Source: Pseudomonas kermanshahensis (lineage in GTDB: Bacteria; Pseudomonadota; Gammaproteobacteria; Pseudomonadales; Pseudomonadaceae). Taken from it: a stretch of DNA of 64,000 nt. Under the pieces are notes generated by a model that was not told where the DNA came from, made no database searches, and saw only the letters and a program-made list of their open reading frames with translations. Where the stretch lies: the NCBI RefSeq assembly GCF_014269205.2, contig NZ_JABWRY020000001.1, positions 4,154,001 to 4,218,000 of the forward strand, written 5' to 3'. Positions 32,859 to 41,039 of the stretch are shown piece by piece. The translations under genes and the position numbers were made by a program. Numbering within the stretch: the first letter of the stretch is position 1; every line of letters begins with the position of its first letter.

Positions 32859-32890
32859 GCCCGGCCCGCACCCTTGCGGGCCGGGCTTTT
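32859..32890 (+). terminator. intrinsic terminator / attenuator between Spy-like gene and kinase
   Basis: A perfect 11-bp GC-rich stem (GCCCGGCCCGC / GCGGGCCGGGC) with a 6-base loop is followed by TTTT. It ends only about 20 bases before the kinase start codon, so kinase expression from the upstream promoter requires read-through. Confidence 0.75.
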
Positions 32891-32910
32891 CCCGTTTGCA
32901 GGAGGTGCAC

Positions 32911-34242
32911 TTGCGTTCACTGTTCTGGCGCATCCTGGCCAGTTTCTGGCTGGCCATCACCCTGGTTGCCGGGCTATCGATCCTGTTGGGCCACATGCTC
33001 AACCAGGACGCCTGGATCCTCAGCCGCCACCCAGGCCTCAACACCCTCGCCAGCCACTGGGCCAAGCACTACGAACAGGAAGGCACGGTCTCGGCGCAGC
33101 AGTTCCTCGAACGCCGCAAGCAGCGCTTCAAGATCGATGTGCAAGTGCTCGACGACAGCGGCGAGGCGGTGGTGCCCGGCACCTTCCCGCGCCGCGCAGC
33201 GGCCTTCGAGGCGCGCCAGCACAATGACGAGCGGCGCTTGCCGTGGCGGCGCCTGACCGAGGAATACACCAGCCCCTACAGCGGTGAGACGTACCTGCTG
33301 ATTTACCGGATCCCGCACCCCGAGCTGGACGCGTGGCACCGCGAGAGCCTGCTCTGGCCACTCAGTGCACTGGGCATCGCCTTGGTGGTACTGACCTTGT
33401 TCAGCCTGTTGGTGACCCTGTCCATCACCCGCCCCTTGAGCCGCCTGCGCAGCGCAGTGCACGACCTCGGCCAGACCAGCTACCAACAGAACAGCCTGGC
33501 GCGCCTGGCCGCCCGGCGCGACGAGTTCGGGGTCTTGGCCAACGACTTCAACAAGATGGGTGCCCGCCTGCAGAGCACCATCGGCAGCCAGCGCCAGTTG
33601 CTACGCGACGTCTCCCATGAACTGCGCTCACCGCTGGCTAGGCTGCGTATCGCGCTGGCCTTGGCCGAACGGGCTGAGCCCGAGCAGCGTCAGGCGCTGT
33701 GGCCGCGCCTGACCCGCGAATGCGACCGGCTGGAAGACCTGATCAGCGAAATCCTTGCCCTGGCCCGTGTCGATGCCGAGCAGGCGCATGCCGAGCCGGT
33801 CGACCTCAACGCCTTGCTGGGCGGCGTGCGCAAGGATGCGTTGCTCAGCGCGCCGGAGCAGGAGGTCCGCCTGCAGGCGCAACCTGGGCTGACCTTGCAG
33901 GGTTGGCCAACCTTGATCGAGCGCGCCGTCGACAACCTGCTGCGCAATGCCTTGCGCTTCAACCCGGTCGGGCAGCCGATCGAAGTCAGCGCCGAGCGTG
34001 AGCAGGGCCGCATCGTGCTGAGCGTGCGTGACCATGGGCCTGGGGTGGCGGCAGAACACCTGGCGCAGCTGGGTGAGCCGTTTTTCCGCGCCCCGGGGCA
34101 GCAAGCCGCTGGGCATGGATTGGGGCTGGCGATTGCGCGCAAGGCAGCCGAGCGCCATGGCGGCAGCCTGGTGCTGGCGAACCATCCGCAAGGGGGATTT
34201 GTGGCACGGCTGGAGTTGCCTGTGGCACAGGTTGTTGGTTGA
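32911..34242 (+). CDS. cpxA: sensor histidine kinase, CpxA-like
   Basis: A 443-residue membrane kinase. Membrane segment 1 is about 7-28, the periplasmic domain about 29-148, segment 2 about 149-171, and HAMP about 172-225. The phosphoacceptor is His236 (RDVSHELRSPLARLR), and the ATP domain has N-box NLLRNALRF, DHGPGV and GHGLGLAI. The start is a TTG at 32911: a perfect CAGGAGG stands five bases before it and the protein then begins with a normal membrane anchor. It partners the regulator at 31511-32188. Confidence 0.88.
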   Translation: MRSLFWRILASFWLAITLVAGLSILLGHMLNQDAWILSRHPGLNTLASHWAKHYEQEGTVSAQQFLERRKQRFKIDVQVLDDSGEAVVPGTFPRRAAAFEARQHNDERRLPWRRLTEEYTSPYSGETYLLIYRIPHPELDAWHRESLLWPLSALGIALVVLTLFSLLVTLSITRPLSRLRSAVHDLGQTSYQQNSLARLAARRDEFGVLANDFNKMGARLQSTIGSQRQLLRDVSHELRSPLARLRIALALAERAEPEQRQALWPRLTRECDRLEDLISEILALARVDAEQAHAEPVDLNALLGGVRKDALLSAPEQEVRLQAQPGLTLQGWPTLIERAVDNLLRNALRFNPVGQPIEVSAEREQGRIVLSVRDHGPGVAAEHLAQLGEPFFRAPGQQAAGHGLGLAIARKAAERHGGSLVLANHPQGGFVARLELPVAQVVG

Positions 34243-34265
34243 GCCTGGGGCGGGGCCGCTTTGCG

Positions 34266-34295
34266 CCCCATTCGCAGCACAAGGCTGCTCCTACA
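34266..34295. repeat. single REP element
   Basis: A REP-like copy (CCCATTCGCAGCACAAGGCT then GCTCCTACAC) between the convergent kinase and nitroreductase genes. It is flanked by GGGGCCGCTTT and GCGGCCCC, remnants of a larger dyad. Confidence 0.6.
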
Positions 34296-34331
34296 CGGGT
34301 TACGCGATAGCGGCCCCAACAATCTCAGCGT

Positions 34332-34889
34332 TTACTCGCCCCAGGCACTGACAAAATCAGCAGTGTCCAGCACCGGCGCGGTACGCGGCTCGTTCACCGG
34401 CGTGCCGACATACAGGTAACCGATCAACTCCTCATGCTCGGCCAACCCCAGCCCTTTGTGCACATGCGCATCGAACGCCATGTCACCGGTACGCCACACC
34501 GCACCGACACCCTGGGCATGCGCCGCGATCAGAATCCCGTGGGCCGCACACCCGGCCGCCAGGCGCTGCTCGGACTTGGGCACCTTGAAATGATCCTGCA
34601 GCTTGGCGATCACCACGATCAGCAACGGCGCACGCAGCGGCATGGCGCGTGCCTTGTCCAGCGCTGCCTGGCTGGCATCGCCCTTGTGCTGCACCGCTTC
34701 GGCGAACAGCTCGCCCAGCTTCTCACGGCCCTGGCCTTCGATGGTCAGGAACCGCCACGGGCGCAGCTGGCCGTGGTCCGGTGCACGCAATGCAGCCTGG
34801 AACAACGCCTCACGCTGGGCATCATTTGGCGCGGGGTCGGTCAGACGTGGCACGGAAACACGGTTGAGCAATGCGTCGAGAGCCTCCAT
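34332..34889 (-). CDS. nitroreductase-family protein (YdjA-like)
   Basis: A 185-residue FMN-dependent oxidoreductase of the small YdjA type. FMN-contact motifs: LLNRVSVPRLTDPAP, ALRAPDHGQLRPWRFLTI, and GVGAVWRTGDMAFD. The size, one motif set and absence of a long C-terminal arm fit YdjA. The physiological substrate is unknown. It is convergent with the kinase gene and divergent from trkH. Confidence 0.88.
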   Translation of the reverse strand: MEALDALLNRVSVPRLTDPAPNDAQREALFQAALRAPDHGQLRPWRFLTIEGQGREKLGELFAEAVQHKGDASQAALDKARAMPLRAPLLIVVIAKLQDHFKVPKSEQRLAAGCAAHGILIAAHAQGVGAVWRTGDMAFDAHVHKGLGLAEHEELIGYLYVGTPVNEPRTAPVLDTADFVSAWGE

Positions 34890-34991
34890 CGGCTACCCTC
34901 CTGGCAGGTGAATGTGCGGCCATTCTAGCGTTTACATCACCAGACCCATAGGTAGAATGGCGCCCTTCCGTTCAGAGTCAGAGCAGATCAC

Positions 34992-36446
34992 ATGGCGTTG
35001 CCGACCTTAAGGATCATTGGTTTCATCATCGGCATCTTCCTGATCACCCTGGCCGTCAGCATGGTCGTGCCCATGGCGACCCTGGTGATCTTCGAGCGCA
35101 CTGGCGACATGCCGTCGTTCCTCTGGTCCAGCCTGATCACCTTCATCGCCGGCCTGCTCATGGTCGTGCAGGGCCGGCCCGAGCACGTGCACCTGCGCCC
35201 GCGCGACATGTACCTGCTGACCGTCAGCAGTTGGCTGGTGGTGTGCGTGTTCGCGGCCTTGCCGTTCCTGTTGACGCAACACATCAGTTACACCGACGCC
35301 TTCTTCGAGAGCATGTCCGGCATCACCGCGACCGGCGCCACGGTGCTCAGCGGCCTGGACAGCATGTCGCCGGGGATCTTGATGTGGCGCTCGATGCTGC
35401 ACTGGCTCGGCGGCATCGGCTTTATCGCCATGGCCGTGGCGATCCTGCCGCTGCTGCGCATTGGTGGCATGCGCCTGTTCCAGACCGAGTCCTCGGACCG
35501 CTCCGAAAAGGTCATGCCGCGTTCACACATGGTCGCCAAGTCGATCGTCGGCGTGTACGTCGGTTTCTCCGTGCTCGGCGCGCTGGCCTTCTGGTGGGCC
35601 GGCATGCGGCCATTCGATGCCATCAACCACGCCATGTCGGCGATTTCCACCGGGGGCTTCTCGACCTCCGACCAGTCGTTGGCGAAATGGGATATCCCTG
35701 CTGTGCATTGGGTCGCGGTGGTGGTGATGATCCTCGGCAGCCTGCCCTTCACCTTGTATGTGGCCACCCTGCGCGGCAACCGCCGGGCGTTGATCCGCGA
35801 CCAGCAGGTTCAGGGGTTGCTCGGCATGTTGGTGGTCACATGGGTCGTGCTGGGTACCTGGTATTGGGCCACCACCAACCTGCACTGGCTGGATGCCTTG
35901 CGCCACGTGGCGCTGAACGTGACCTCGGTGGTCACCACCACCGGCTTCGCCCTGGGCGACTACAGCCTGTGGGGCAATTTCTCGCTGATGCTGTTCTTCT
36001 ACCTGGGCTTCGTCGGCGGCTGCTCCGGCTCGACCGCAGGCGGCATCAAGATCTTCCGCTTCCAGGTCGCCTACATCCTGCTCAAGGCCAGCCTTAACCA
36101 GTTGATCCACCCGCGCGCAGTGATCAAGCAGAAGTACAACGGGCACCGCCTCGACGAAGAAATCGTGCGCTCGATCCTGACGTTCTCGTTCTTTTTCGCG
36201 ATCACCATCTGCGTGATGGCGTTGCTGCTGTCGCTGCTGGGCGTGGACTGGATGACCGCGCTGACCGGTGCTGCCGGCACCGTGTCGGGCGTAGGCCCAG
36301 GGCTGGGCGAAGTGATCGGCCCAGCCGGCAACTATGCGACGCTGCCGGACGCCGCCAAGTGGATCCTCGCCGGCGGCATGCTGCTCGGCCGGCTGGAGAT
36401 CATCACGGTGCTAGTGTTGTGCATGCCGGCGTTCTGGCGTCACTGA
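34992..36446 (+). CDS. trkH: potassium uptake protein TrkH
   Basis: Membrane subunit of the Trk potassium system, 484 residues. Four pore-loop repeats are recognisable (ESMSGITATGATVL; AISTGGFSTSD; NVTSVVTTTGFALGD; AAGTVSGVGPGLGEV), with many membrane segments between. It depends on the cytosolic TrkA protein, not encoded here. Its last 44 bases overlap the convergent AraC gene. AGAGCAGATCAC precedes the ATG. Confidence 0.95.
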   Translation: MALPTLRIIGFIIGIFLITLAVSMVVPMATLVIFERTGDMPSFLWSSLITFIAGLLMVVQGRPEHVHLRPRDMYLLTVSSWLVVCVFAALPFLLTQHISYTDAFFESMSGITATGATVLSGLDSMSPGILMWRSMLHWLGGIGFIAMAVAILPLLRIGGMRLFQTESSDRSEKVMPRSHMVAKSIVGVYVGFSVLGALAFWWAGMRPFDAINHAMSAISTGGFSTSDQSLAKWDIPAVHWVAVVVMILGSLPFTLYVATLRGNRRALIRDQQVQGLLGMLVVTWVVLGTWYWATTNLHWLDALRHVALNVTSVVTTTGFALGDYSLWGNFSLMLFFYLGFVGGCSGSTAGGIKIFRFQVAYILLKASLNQLIHPRAVIKQKYNGHRLDEEIVRSILTFSFFFAITICVMALLLSLLGVDWMTALTGAAGTVSGVGPGLGEVIGPAGNYATLPDAAKWILAGGMLLGRLEIITVLVLCMPAFWRH

Positions 36447-37464
36447 CCCCTTCAGGCTCCGCGCCCAGGCGGGCGCGGTATTCGCTGGGGGTGGCATCGA
36501 ACCAGCGGCGGAACGCCCGGTAGAAATTGCTCGGGTCGGCGAAACCCAGCAGGTAGGCGGTTTCCAGCAGCGTCATGCCGGGCTGGGCCAGGTACTGCTC
36601 GGCCAGCTCGCGGCGGGTATCGTCGAGCAAGGTCTGGAAGCTGGTGCCCTCCTCTTGCAGGCGCCGCTGCAAGGTCCGCTGAGACAGGTGCAGGGCCTGG
36701 GCCAGGGTTTCACGCTTAGGCTCGCCCTGGGGCAGGATGCGGCACAGCACTTGGCGCACCCGGTGGGTGACCCGGCTTTCAGAAAAGCGCGCCAGGTACT
36801 CACCGGCAAAACGGTCGTGCAATATGGCCATGGCCTCGTTGGCCGTCGGCAGTGGCGCTTCCATGTCGGCACGCTCGAACACCAGCGCATCGTGCGGTGC
36901 ATCGAACACCAACGGTGAATGGAAGGCGACCTTGTAGGGTTCGATGTTCTTCGGCTGCGGCCCCTGCACCAATACCCGGCGAGGCTGTATGACCCGCCCG
37001 CTGAGCCAGGTGCACAACGACAGCGCGCACGCCAACGACGCTTCGGCGCTGTGCCGGGTCGGTGGCAGATGGTCGCCATGCACGGTCAGAATCAGCGAAT
37101 AGCCCTCAGGGCCGAGGCGGAAGCTCAAGTCGGAGCTTTCGGCAATGATGCGCTGGTAACGCACCAGCCGCTCGAAGCCTTCGGCCAAAGTGCGGCTGGA
37201 CATCAACGCATAGCCCACCACATGGAACGAAGCCGGGCGAACTACCCGTGCCATGTTCAGGCCGATGGCTTCGTTGCCCGACAGTTCCACCGCTAGCTGC
37301 CACAGCCGGGTCATGGAATCCTGAGGGAAACGCGCGTCGGGGTCGTCGAGGGCGGCGAAGTCGAGCCCGAGTTGCTTGAACATGGCTGGGCAATCGAGCC
37401 CTTCCAGCTCGAGTGCCTTGACGATCCCTGATGCCCAGCTGGCTGACGTGGTTCTTTCACTCAT
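36403..37464 (-). CDS. AraC-family regulator (OruR/ArgR-like domain)
   Basis: A 353-residue regulator. It has an N-terminal arabinose-binding-like domain (about 20-200: GLDFAALDDPDARFPQDSMTRLWQLAVE, LARVVRPASFHVVGYALMSS type) and a C-terminal AraC helix-turn-helix (ETLAQALHLSQRTLQRRLQEEG; LLETAYLLGFADPSNFYRAFRRWF). The ATG at 37464 is chosen by family; the frame is open far upstream. The C-terminal coding end overlaps trkH tail-to-tail by 44 bases. Target genes are unknown; the DUF962 gene is divergent from it. Confidence 0.88.
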   Translation of the reverse strand: MSERTTSASWASGIVKALELEGLDCPAMFKQLGLDFAALDDPDARFPQDSMTRLWQLAVELSGNEAIGLNMARVVRPASFHVVGYALMSSRTLAEGFERLVRYQRIIAESSDLSFRLGPEGYSLILTVHGDHLPPTRHSAEASLACALSLCTWLSGRVIQPRRVLVQGPQPKNIEPYKVAFHSPLVFDAPHDALVFERADMEAPLPTANEAMAILHDRFAGEYLARFSESRVTHRVRQVLCRILPQGEPKRETLAQALHLSQRTLQRRLQEEGTSFQTLLDDTRRELAEQYLAQPGMTLLETAYLLGFADPSNFYRAFRRWFDATPSEYRARLGAEPEGVSDARTPACTTLAP

Positions 37465-37617
37465 GACAGGCTTCTTATGCTGACCGCTCCTGCGGTGAAC
37501 CCCAAGGATACTCAATTGGCGCCTATTGTCACTGGTAGGCCCCGCCAATGACTCTAGACTCGATTCAGGCTCCACGCCGTGCATCTTATCCAGAAGTATT
37601 AATCCCGGAGCAGTGCC

Positions 37618-37929
37618 ATGAACAGCACAGCGCAGTTTCGCAGTTTTGCCGAGTTCTACCCCTACTACCTGGGTGAGCACAGCAACCCCACCTGCCGCCG
37701 CCTGCATTTTGTCGGGACAAGCTTGGTGATTGCCTTGCTGGCGTACACCATCGGCAGCGGCAAATGGTTGCTGCTGCTGGCCGTGCCGCTGTTTGGCTAT
37801 GGCTTTGCGTGGGTCGGGCATTTCTTCTTCGAGAAGAACCGGCCGGCGACGTTTACCTATCCGCTTTACAGCCTGATCGGTGATTTCGCCATGTTCCGTG
37901 ACATCTTGCTGGGCAAGATCAGCCTTTAA
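37618..37929 (+). CDS. Mpo1-like / DUF962 membrane protein
   Basis: A 103-residue protein with two or three membrane segments. It shows the DUF962 pattern SFAEFYPYYLGEHSNPTCRRLHFVGT and GYGFAWVGHFFFEKNRPATFTYPLYSL, with conserved His residues. Yeast Mpo1, a relative, is an iron-dependent dioxygenase for 2-hydroxy fatty acid alpha-oxidation; whether this holds here is unknown. Its TAA stop shares the bases TTAA with the stop of the convergent phosphatase gene. Confidence 0.88.
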   Translation: MNSTAQFRSFAEFYPYYLGEHSNPTCRRLHFVGTSLVIALLAYTIGSGKWLLLLAVPLFGYGFAWVGHFFFEKNRPATFTYPLYSLIGDFAMFRDILLGKISL

Positions 37930-38735
37930 CTGGCCTGGGCCACTTTGCGGCCTTCAGCGTGTCGCGCCTGCGCATCCGCCAGGCGATACAGCTCGATGCT
38001 GCCATCCCAGTGCTCGATCAAGGCCGTGCACGACTCCACCCAATCCCCGCAATTGAGGTACTCCACCTCCCCCACCTTGCGGATCTCGGCGTGATGGATG
38101 TGCCCGCATACCACCCCCTGAAACCCGCGGCGGGTGCACTCGTGGGCAATGGCATCCTCGAAGTCGCTGATGAAGCTCACAGCGCCCTTCACCTTGTGCT
38201 TGAGGTAAGCCGACAACGACCAGTAGCCATAGCCGTAACGGGCACGCCAGTGGTTGAGCCAACGGTTGAGCACGAGGGTGAACTCATAGGCGCGGTCACC
38301 TAGAAACGCCAGCCAGCGGTGGTAGCGGGTTATTACATCGAACTGGTCGCCGTGGATCACCAGCAGGCGGCGCCCATCGGCCGTCAGGTGCTCGGCCTCA
38401 TCCACCAACTGGATGTTACCCAGCATCAGCTTCGAATAACGGCGCAGGAATTCGTCATGGTTGCCGGTGACATAAATGACCTCGGTGCCTCGCTTACTCA
38501 TGGTCAACAGGCGCCGGATGACGTTGGTGTGGGCTTGCGGCCAATAGATGCCGCCGCGCAGCTTCCAGCCATCGATGATATCGCCGACCAGGTAAATGCG
38601 ATCCGCCTGGTAGCCCTTGAGAAACCGCGACAAGTGCTCGGCCTGGCAATCGCGTGTGCCCAGGTGTACATCGGAAATCCATAACGTGCGCACGCGCTGC
38701 TTGCGTAAGGGACGGGAGAGTTCGGCATGGGTCAT
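37926..38735 (-). CDS. UDP-2,3-diacylglucosamine diphosphatase-like metallophosphoesterase
   Basis: A 269-residue calcineurin-like phosphoesterase. Metal-binding motifs: SDVHLG (21-26), GDIIDGW, GNHDEFLR, HGDQFD and GHIHHAEI. It resembles LpxH-family enzymes of lipid A synthesis but is longer and of the 'LpxH-like' type found alongside true lpxH in pseudomonads, so the substrate is uncertain. The ATG at 38735 has GGAG upstream; the open frame to 39488 beyond it is antisense to the AraC gene and not coding. Confidence 0.87.
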   Translation of the reverse strand: MTHAELSRPLRKQRVRTLWISDVHLGTRDCQAEHLSRFLKGYQADRIYLVGDIIDGWKLRGGIYWPQAHTNVIRRLLTMSKRGTEVIYVTGNHDEFLRRYSKLMLGNIQLVDEAEHLTADGRRLLVIHGDQFDVITRYHRWLAFLGDRAYEFTLVLNRWLNHWRARYGYGYWSLSAYLKHKVKGAVSFISDFEDAIAHECTRRGFQGVVCGHIHHAEIRKVGEVEYLNCGDWVESCTALIEHWDGSIELYRLADAQARHAEGRKVAQAS

Positions 38736-38861
38736 GGGCGGGCTCCGGCGCAGTTTGCTGGAGACTGGCAGGCACGGATGACAGTGCGGTGGCAAAAGGG
38801 TTACGAATGATGGTTTGCAGTGAATGAGGCACAATGCGCTTATGCCCTGCGAGGACTCCCC

Positions 38862-39635
38862 ATGACCACCGGCCCGATCCTTTCGCTGCGTCGTTACCGA
38901 GACAGCTTGATCACCCACAGCCACGAATATCCGCAACTGGTGTTCGGCCTGAGCGGCCGCTTGGAATTTGAGGTCCAGGGCCAGGGAGCACGGGTTGATC
39001 GTCAGGGCCTGATGGTGGTGCCAGCCGGCGCACATCACACCTGCTCCAGCGGCGCTGGCAGCGACTGCCTGGTGCTGGACGTGCCTGGGGAGCAGTGGTT
39101 GCGCGAGCAACTGGGCGAGCATGCCGATGCCAGCCGCCGGCTGCTCGATCGTCCCGCGGCCTTGAGCTTGGACGCTCGCCAGCAGCAGCTGGTGGACTGG
39201 CTGGCGGCCAGCCCCATGGGCGACCCGCTGATCGCCCGCCAAGGCGCGGCGCTGCTGTTGGCCAGCCTTACCCCGCCGGCAGCCGCCAGCATCAGGGCCA
39301 GCCAGCGCCTGCCTTATGCGGCGTTCGATGCGCATATCGAGCAACATGCTGCCTACCCGTTGCAGGTCGCCGACCTGGCACGCCTGGCCGGGCTGTCCAC
39401 TGCTCGCCTGCATGCACGCTTTATTGCCGAATGCGCGATGACGCCGATGGACTACATGCGCCAGCGGCGCTTGCTCAAGGCACGGCATCTGGTGGAGCAG
39501 ACGGTGCTGCCAATGGGGGAGATTGCGGCGCGTGTGGGGTACAGCTCGCAGAGTGCGTTTTCGGCGGCGATGTTGCGAGCGTTTGGCTGTACGCCTTTGG
39601 CGTTGCGGCGAGAGTCTGGCGATAACGGACGCTAG
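38862..39635 (+). CDS. AraC-family regulator with cupin sensor domain
   Basis: A 257-residue protein. It has a cupin-like N-terminal domain (TGPILSLRRYRDSLITHSHEYPQLVFGLSG, VPAGAHHTCSS) and a C-terminal double helix-turn-helix (LQVADLARLAGLSTARLHARFIAE; MGEIAARVGYSSQSAFSAAMLRAFG). The ATG at 38862 follows GAGGACTCCCC. The next gene on the same strand encodes an EamA exporter, a common partner for this regulator type, so it may control it. Confidence 0.88.
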   Translation: MTTGPILSLRRYRDSLITHSHEYPQLVFGLSGRLEFEVQGQGARVDRQGLMVVPAGAHHTCSSGAGSDCLVLDVPGEQWLREQLGEHADASRRLLDRPAALSLDARQQQLVDWLAASPMGDPLIARQGAALLLASLTPPAAASIRASQRLPYAAFDAHIEQHAAYPLQVADLARLAGLSTARLHARFIAECAMTPMDYMRQRRLLKARHLVEQTVLPMGEIAARVGYSSQSAFSAAMLRAFGCTPLALRRESGDNGR

Positions 39636-39680
39636 ATGGGCGACAGAACGGGTCTGCCTGAAGACTTACACTGTGCCTGC

Positions 39681-39771
39681 ACTGGCCCTTTCGCGGGGCA
39701 AGCCCGCCCCCACATGCTTCGGGGGTTGCGCCGTACCTGTGGGAGCGGGCTTGCCCCGCGAAAGCGCCAGT
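39681..39771. repeat. inverted REP pair (near-perfect arms)
   Basis: 34-base arms at 39681-39714 and 39738-39771 (CGCGGGGCAAGCCCGC core), with two or three mismatches, lie between the AraC gene and the EamA gene. Confidence 0.85.
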
Positions 39772-39799
39772 ACTGACATACTCTTGCTCAAGGACCACC

Positions 39800-40690
39800 A
39801 TGAACCACCGCACAGCCCTAGGCGCCCTGCACATTGGCGCGCTGTTCTTCGGCCTTACCGGCGTCTTCGGCAAGCTGGCCGCCAGCGCCAGCCCGGCCAT
39901 CATCGTTTTCGGCCGCGCCGTTTTTGCCGTCCTGGCCCTGGCCCTGTTCGCCAGTTTTGCCCGCCAAGGCTGGCACCGGCTCAGTGGCCAGGATGTGCGC
40001 CGCCTACTGCTCGGCGGCGTGCTGCTGGCGGGGCACTGGGTCAGCTTCTTCATCGCCGTCAAGGTGGGCGGCGTGGCCATCGCCACCCTGGGCTTCGCCA
40101 GCTTTCCAGCCTTTACCGTGATCCTCGAAGGCCTGCTGTTCCGCGAACGCATCCGCCGCAACGAAGCCGTGCTGGTGCTGCTGGTGAGCATCGGCCTGGT
40201 GCTGGTCACACCGGCCTTCGACCTGGCCAGCGAGGCCACTGGCGGCCTGCTCTGGGCGCTGCTGTCGGGGCTGTTGTTCTCGTTGCTGTCGCTGACCAAC
40301 CGCGCCGGCTCCGGCCGCTTGCCCGCCGTGCAGGCAGCACTGTGGCAAAACCTGGTGGTCAGCCTTTGCCTGTTGCCGTACGCAGCACCTGGGCTGGGCG
40401 CGGTGACGCCGATGGACTGGTTGTGGATCGCCCTGCTCGGCGTCTTCTGCACGGGCGTGGCCCACAGCCTGTTTGTCGCCAGCCTGGCCGTGATCAAGGC
40501 GCGCACGGCTGCCGTGGTGTTCGGCATGGAGCCGGTCTACGGCATCGCCGTGGCCTGGGCCGTGTTCGCCGAAACGCCCACGGTACGCATGCTGCTGGGT
40601 GGCGCGCTGATCATTTTCGCCATCGTGCTGTCCAGCCGCCTGGCAGCCGAACAACCCGTAAAGCCACGGCCGCTGGCCGAAGGCGCCTGA
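39800..40690 (+). CDS. EamA/DMT-family transporter
   Basis: A 296-residue drug/metabolite transporter with ten predicted membrane segments in two EamA repeats (GLTGVFGKLAASASPAIIVFGRAVFA; GLLWALLSGLLFSLLSLTNRAG). It probably exports an amino acid or related metabolite; the substrate is not readable. Its stop TGA is directly followed by the reverse-strand stop of the SelT/W/H-like gene, so the two convergent genes have zero spacing. Confidence 0.9.
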   Translation: MNHRTALGALHIGALFFGLTGVFGKLAASASPAIIVFGRAVFAVLALALFASFARQGWHRLSGQDVRRLLLGGVLLAGHWVSFFIAVKVGGVAIATLGFASFPAFTVILEGLLFRERIRRNEAVLVLLVSIGLVLVTPAFDLASEATGGLLWALLSGLLFSLLSLTNRAGSGRLPAVQAALWQNLVVSLCLLPYAAPGLGAVTPMDWLWIALLGVFCTGVAHSLFVASLAVIKARTAAVVFGMEPVYGIAVAWAVFAETPTVRMLLGGALIIFAIVLSSRLAAEQPVKPRPLAEGA

Positions 40691-40972
40691 TCAGCGATCG
40701 TTGTGGCCCAGGTCGCGCTGCGGGTCGATTTGGTCACGCACCCGCTGCTTGAGCACCTTGGCCTCCGGGAACCCACCGTCGGCCTTGCGCTCCCAAATCT
40801 GCACGCCATCACAGGTGATGCGGAAGATGCCACCGGTACCCGGCTCCAGTGCTACCCGACCAAGGTCGTCGGCAAAGGTGCTGAGCAGTTCTTGGGCCAG
40901 CCAGGCAGCGCGCAGCAGCCACTGGCACTGCGTGCAATACGTGATGACGATTTCAGGCTTGCTGATGGCCAT
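40691..40972 (-). CDS. SelT/SelW/SelH-family redox protein
   Basis: A 93-residue thioredoxin-like protein with the Rdx motif IVITYCTQCQWLLRAAWLAQELL; Cys13 and Cys16 form a CxxC where eukaryotic members have CxxU. GTGGIFRITCDGVQIWERKADGGFPE completes the family pattern. It probably has a redox or thiol-interaction role; no substrate is known. The ATG at 40972 is the only family-consistent start. Confidence 0.9.
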   Translation of the reverse strand: MAISKPEIVITYCTQCQWLLRAAWLAQELLSTFADDLGRVALEPGTGGIFRITCDGVQIWERKADGGFPEAKVLKQRVRDQIDPQRDLGHNDR

Positions 40973-41039
40973 TGCGAAGCATCTCCAGGTAAGGGGCCGC
41001 TTATACTAGCGGTCTTTCGCCCACGGTTTGAGACTCACG

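Noticed and set aside
38736..39488. N-terminal extension of the LpxH-like phosphatase
   Set aside because: The frame is open but antisense to the AraC gene at 38862-39635; the ATG at 38735 has a ribosome site and fits the family length.
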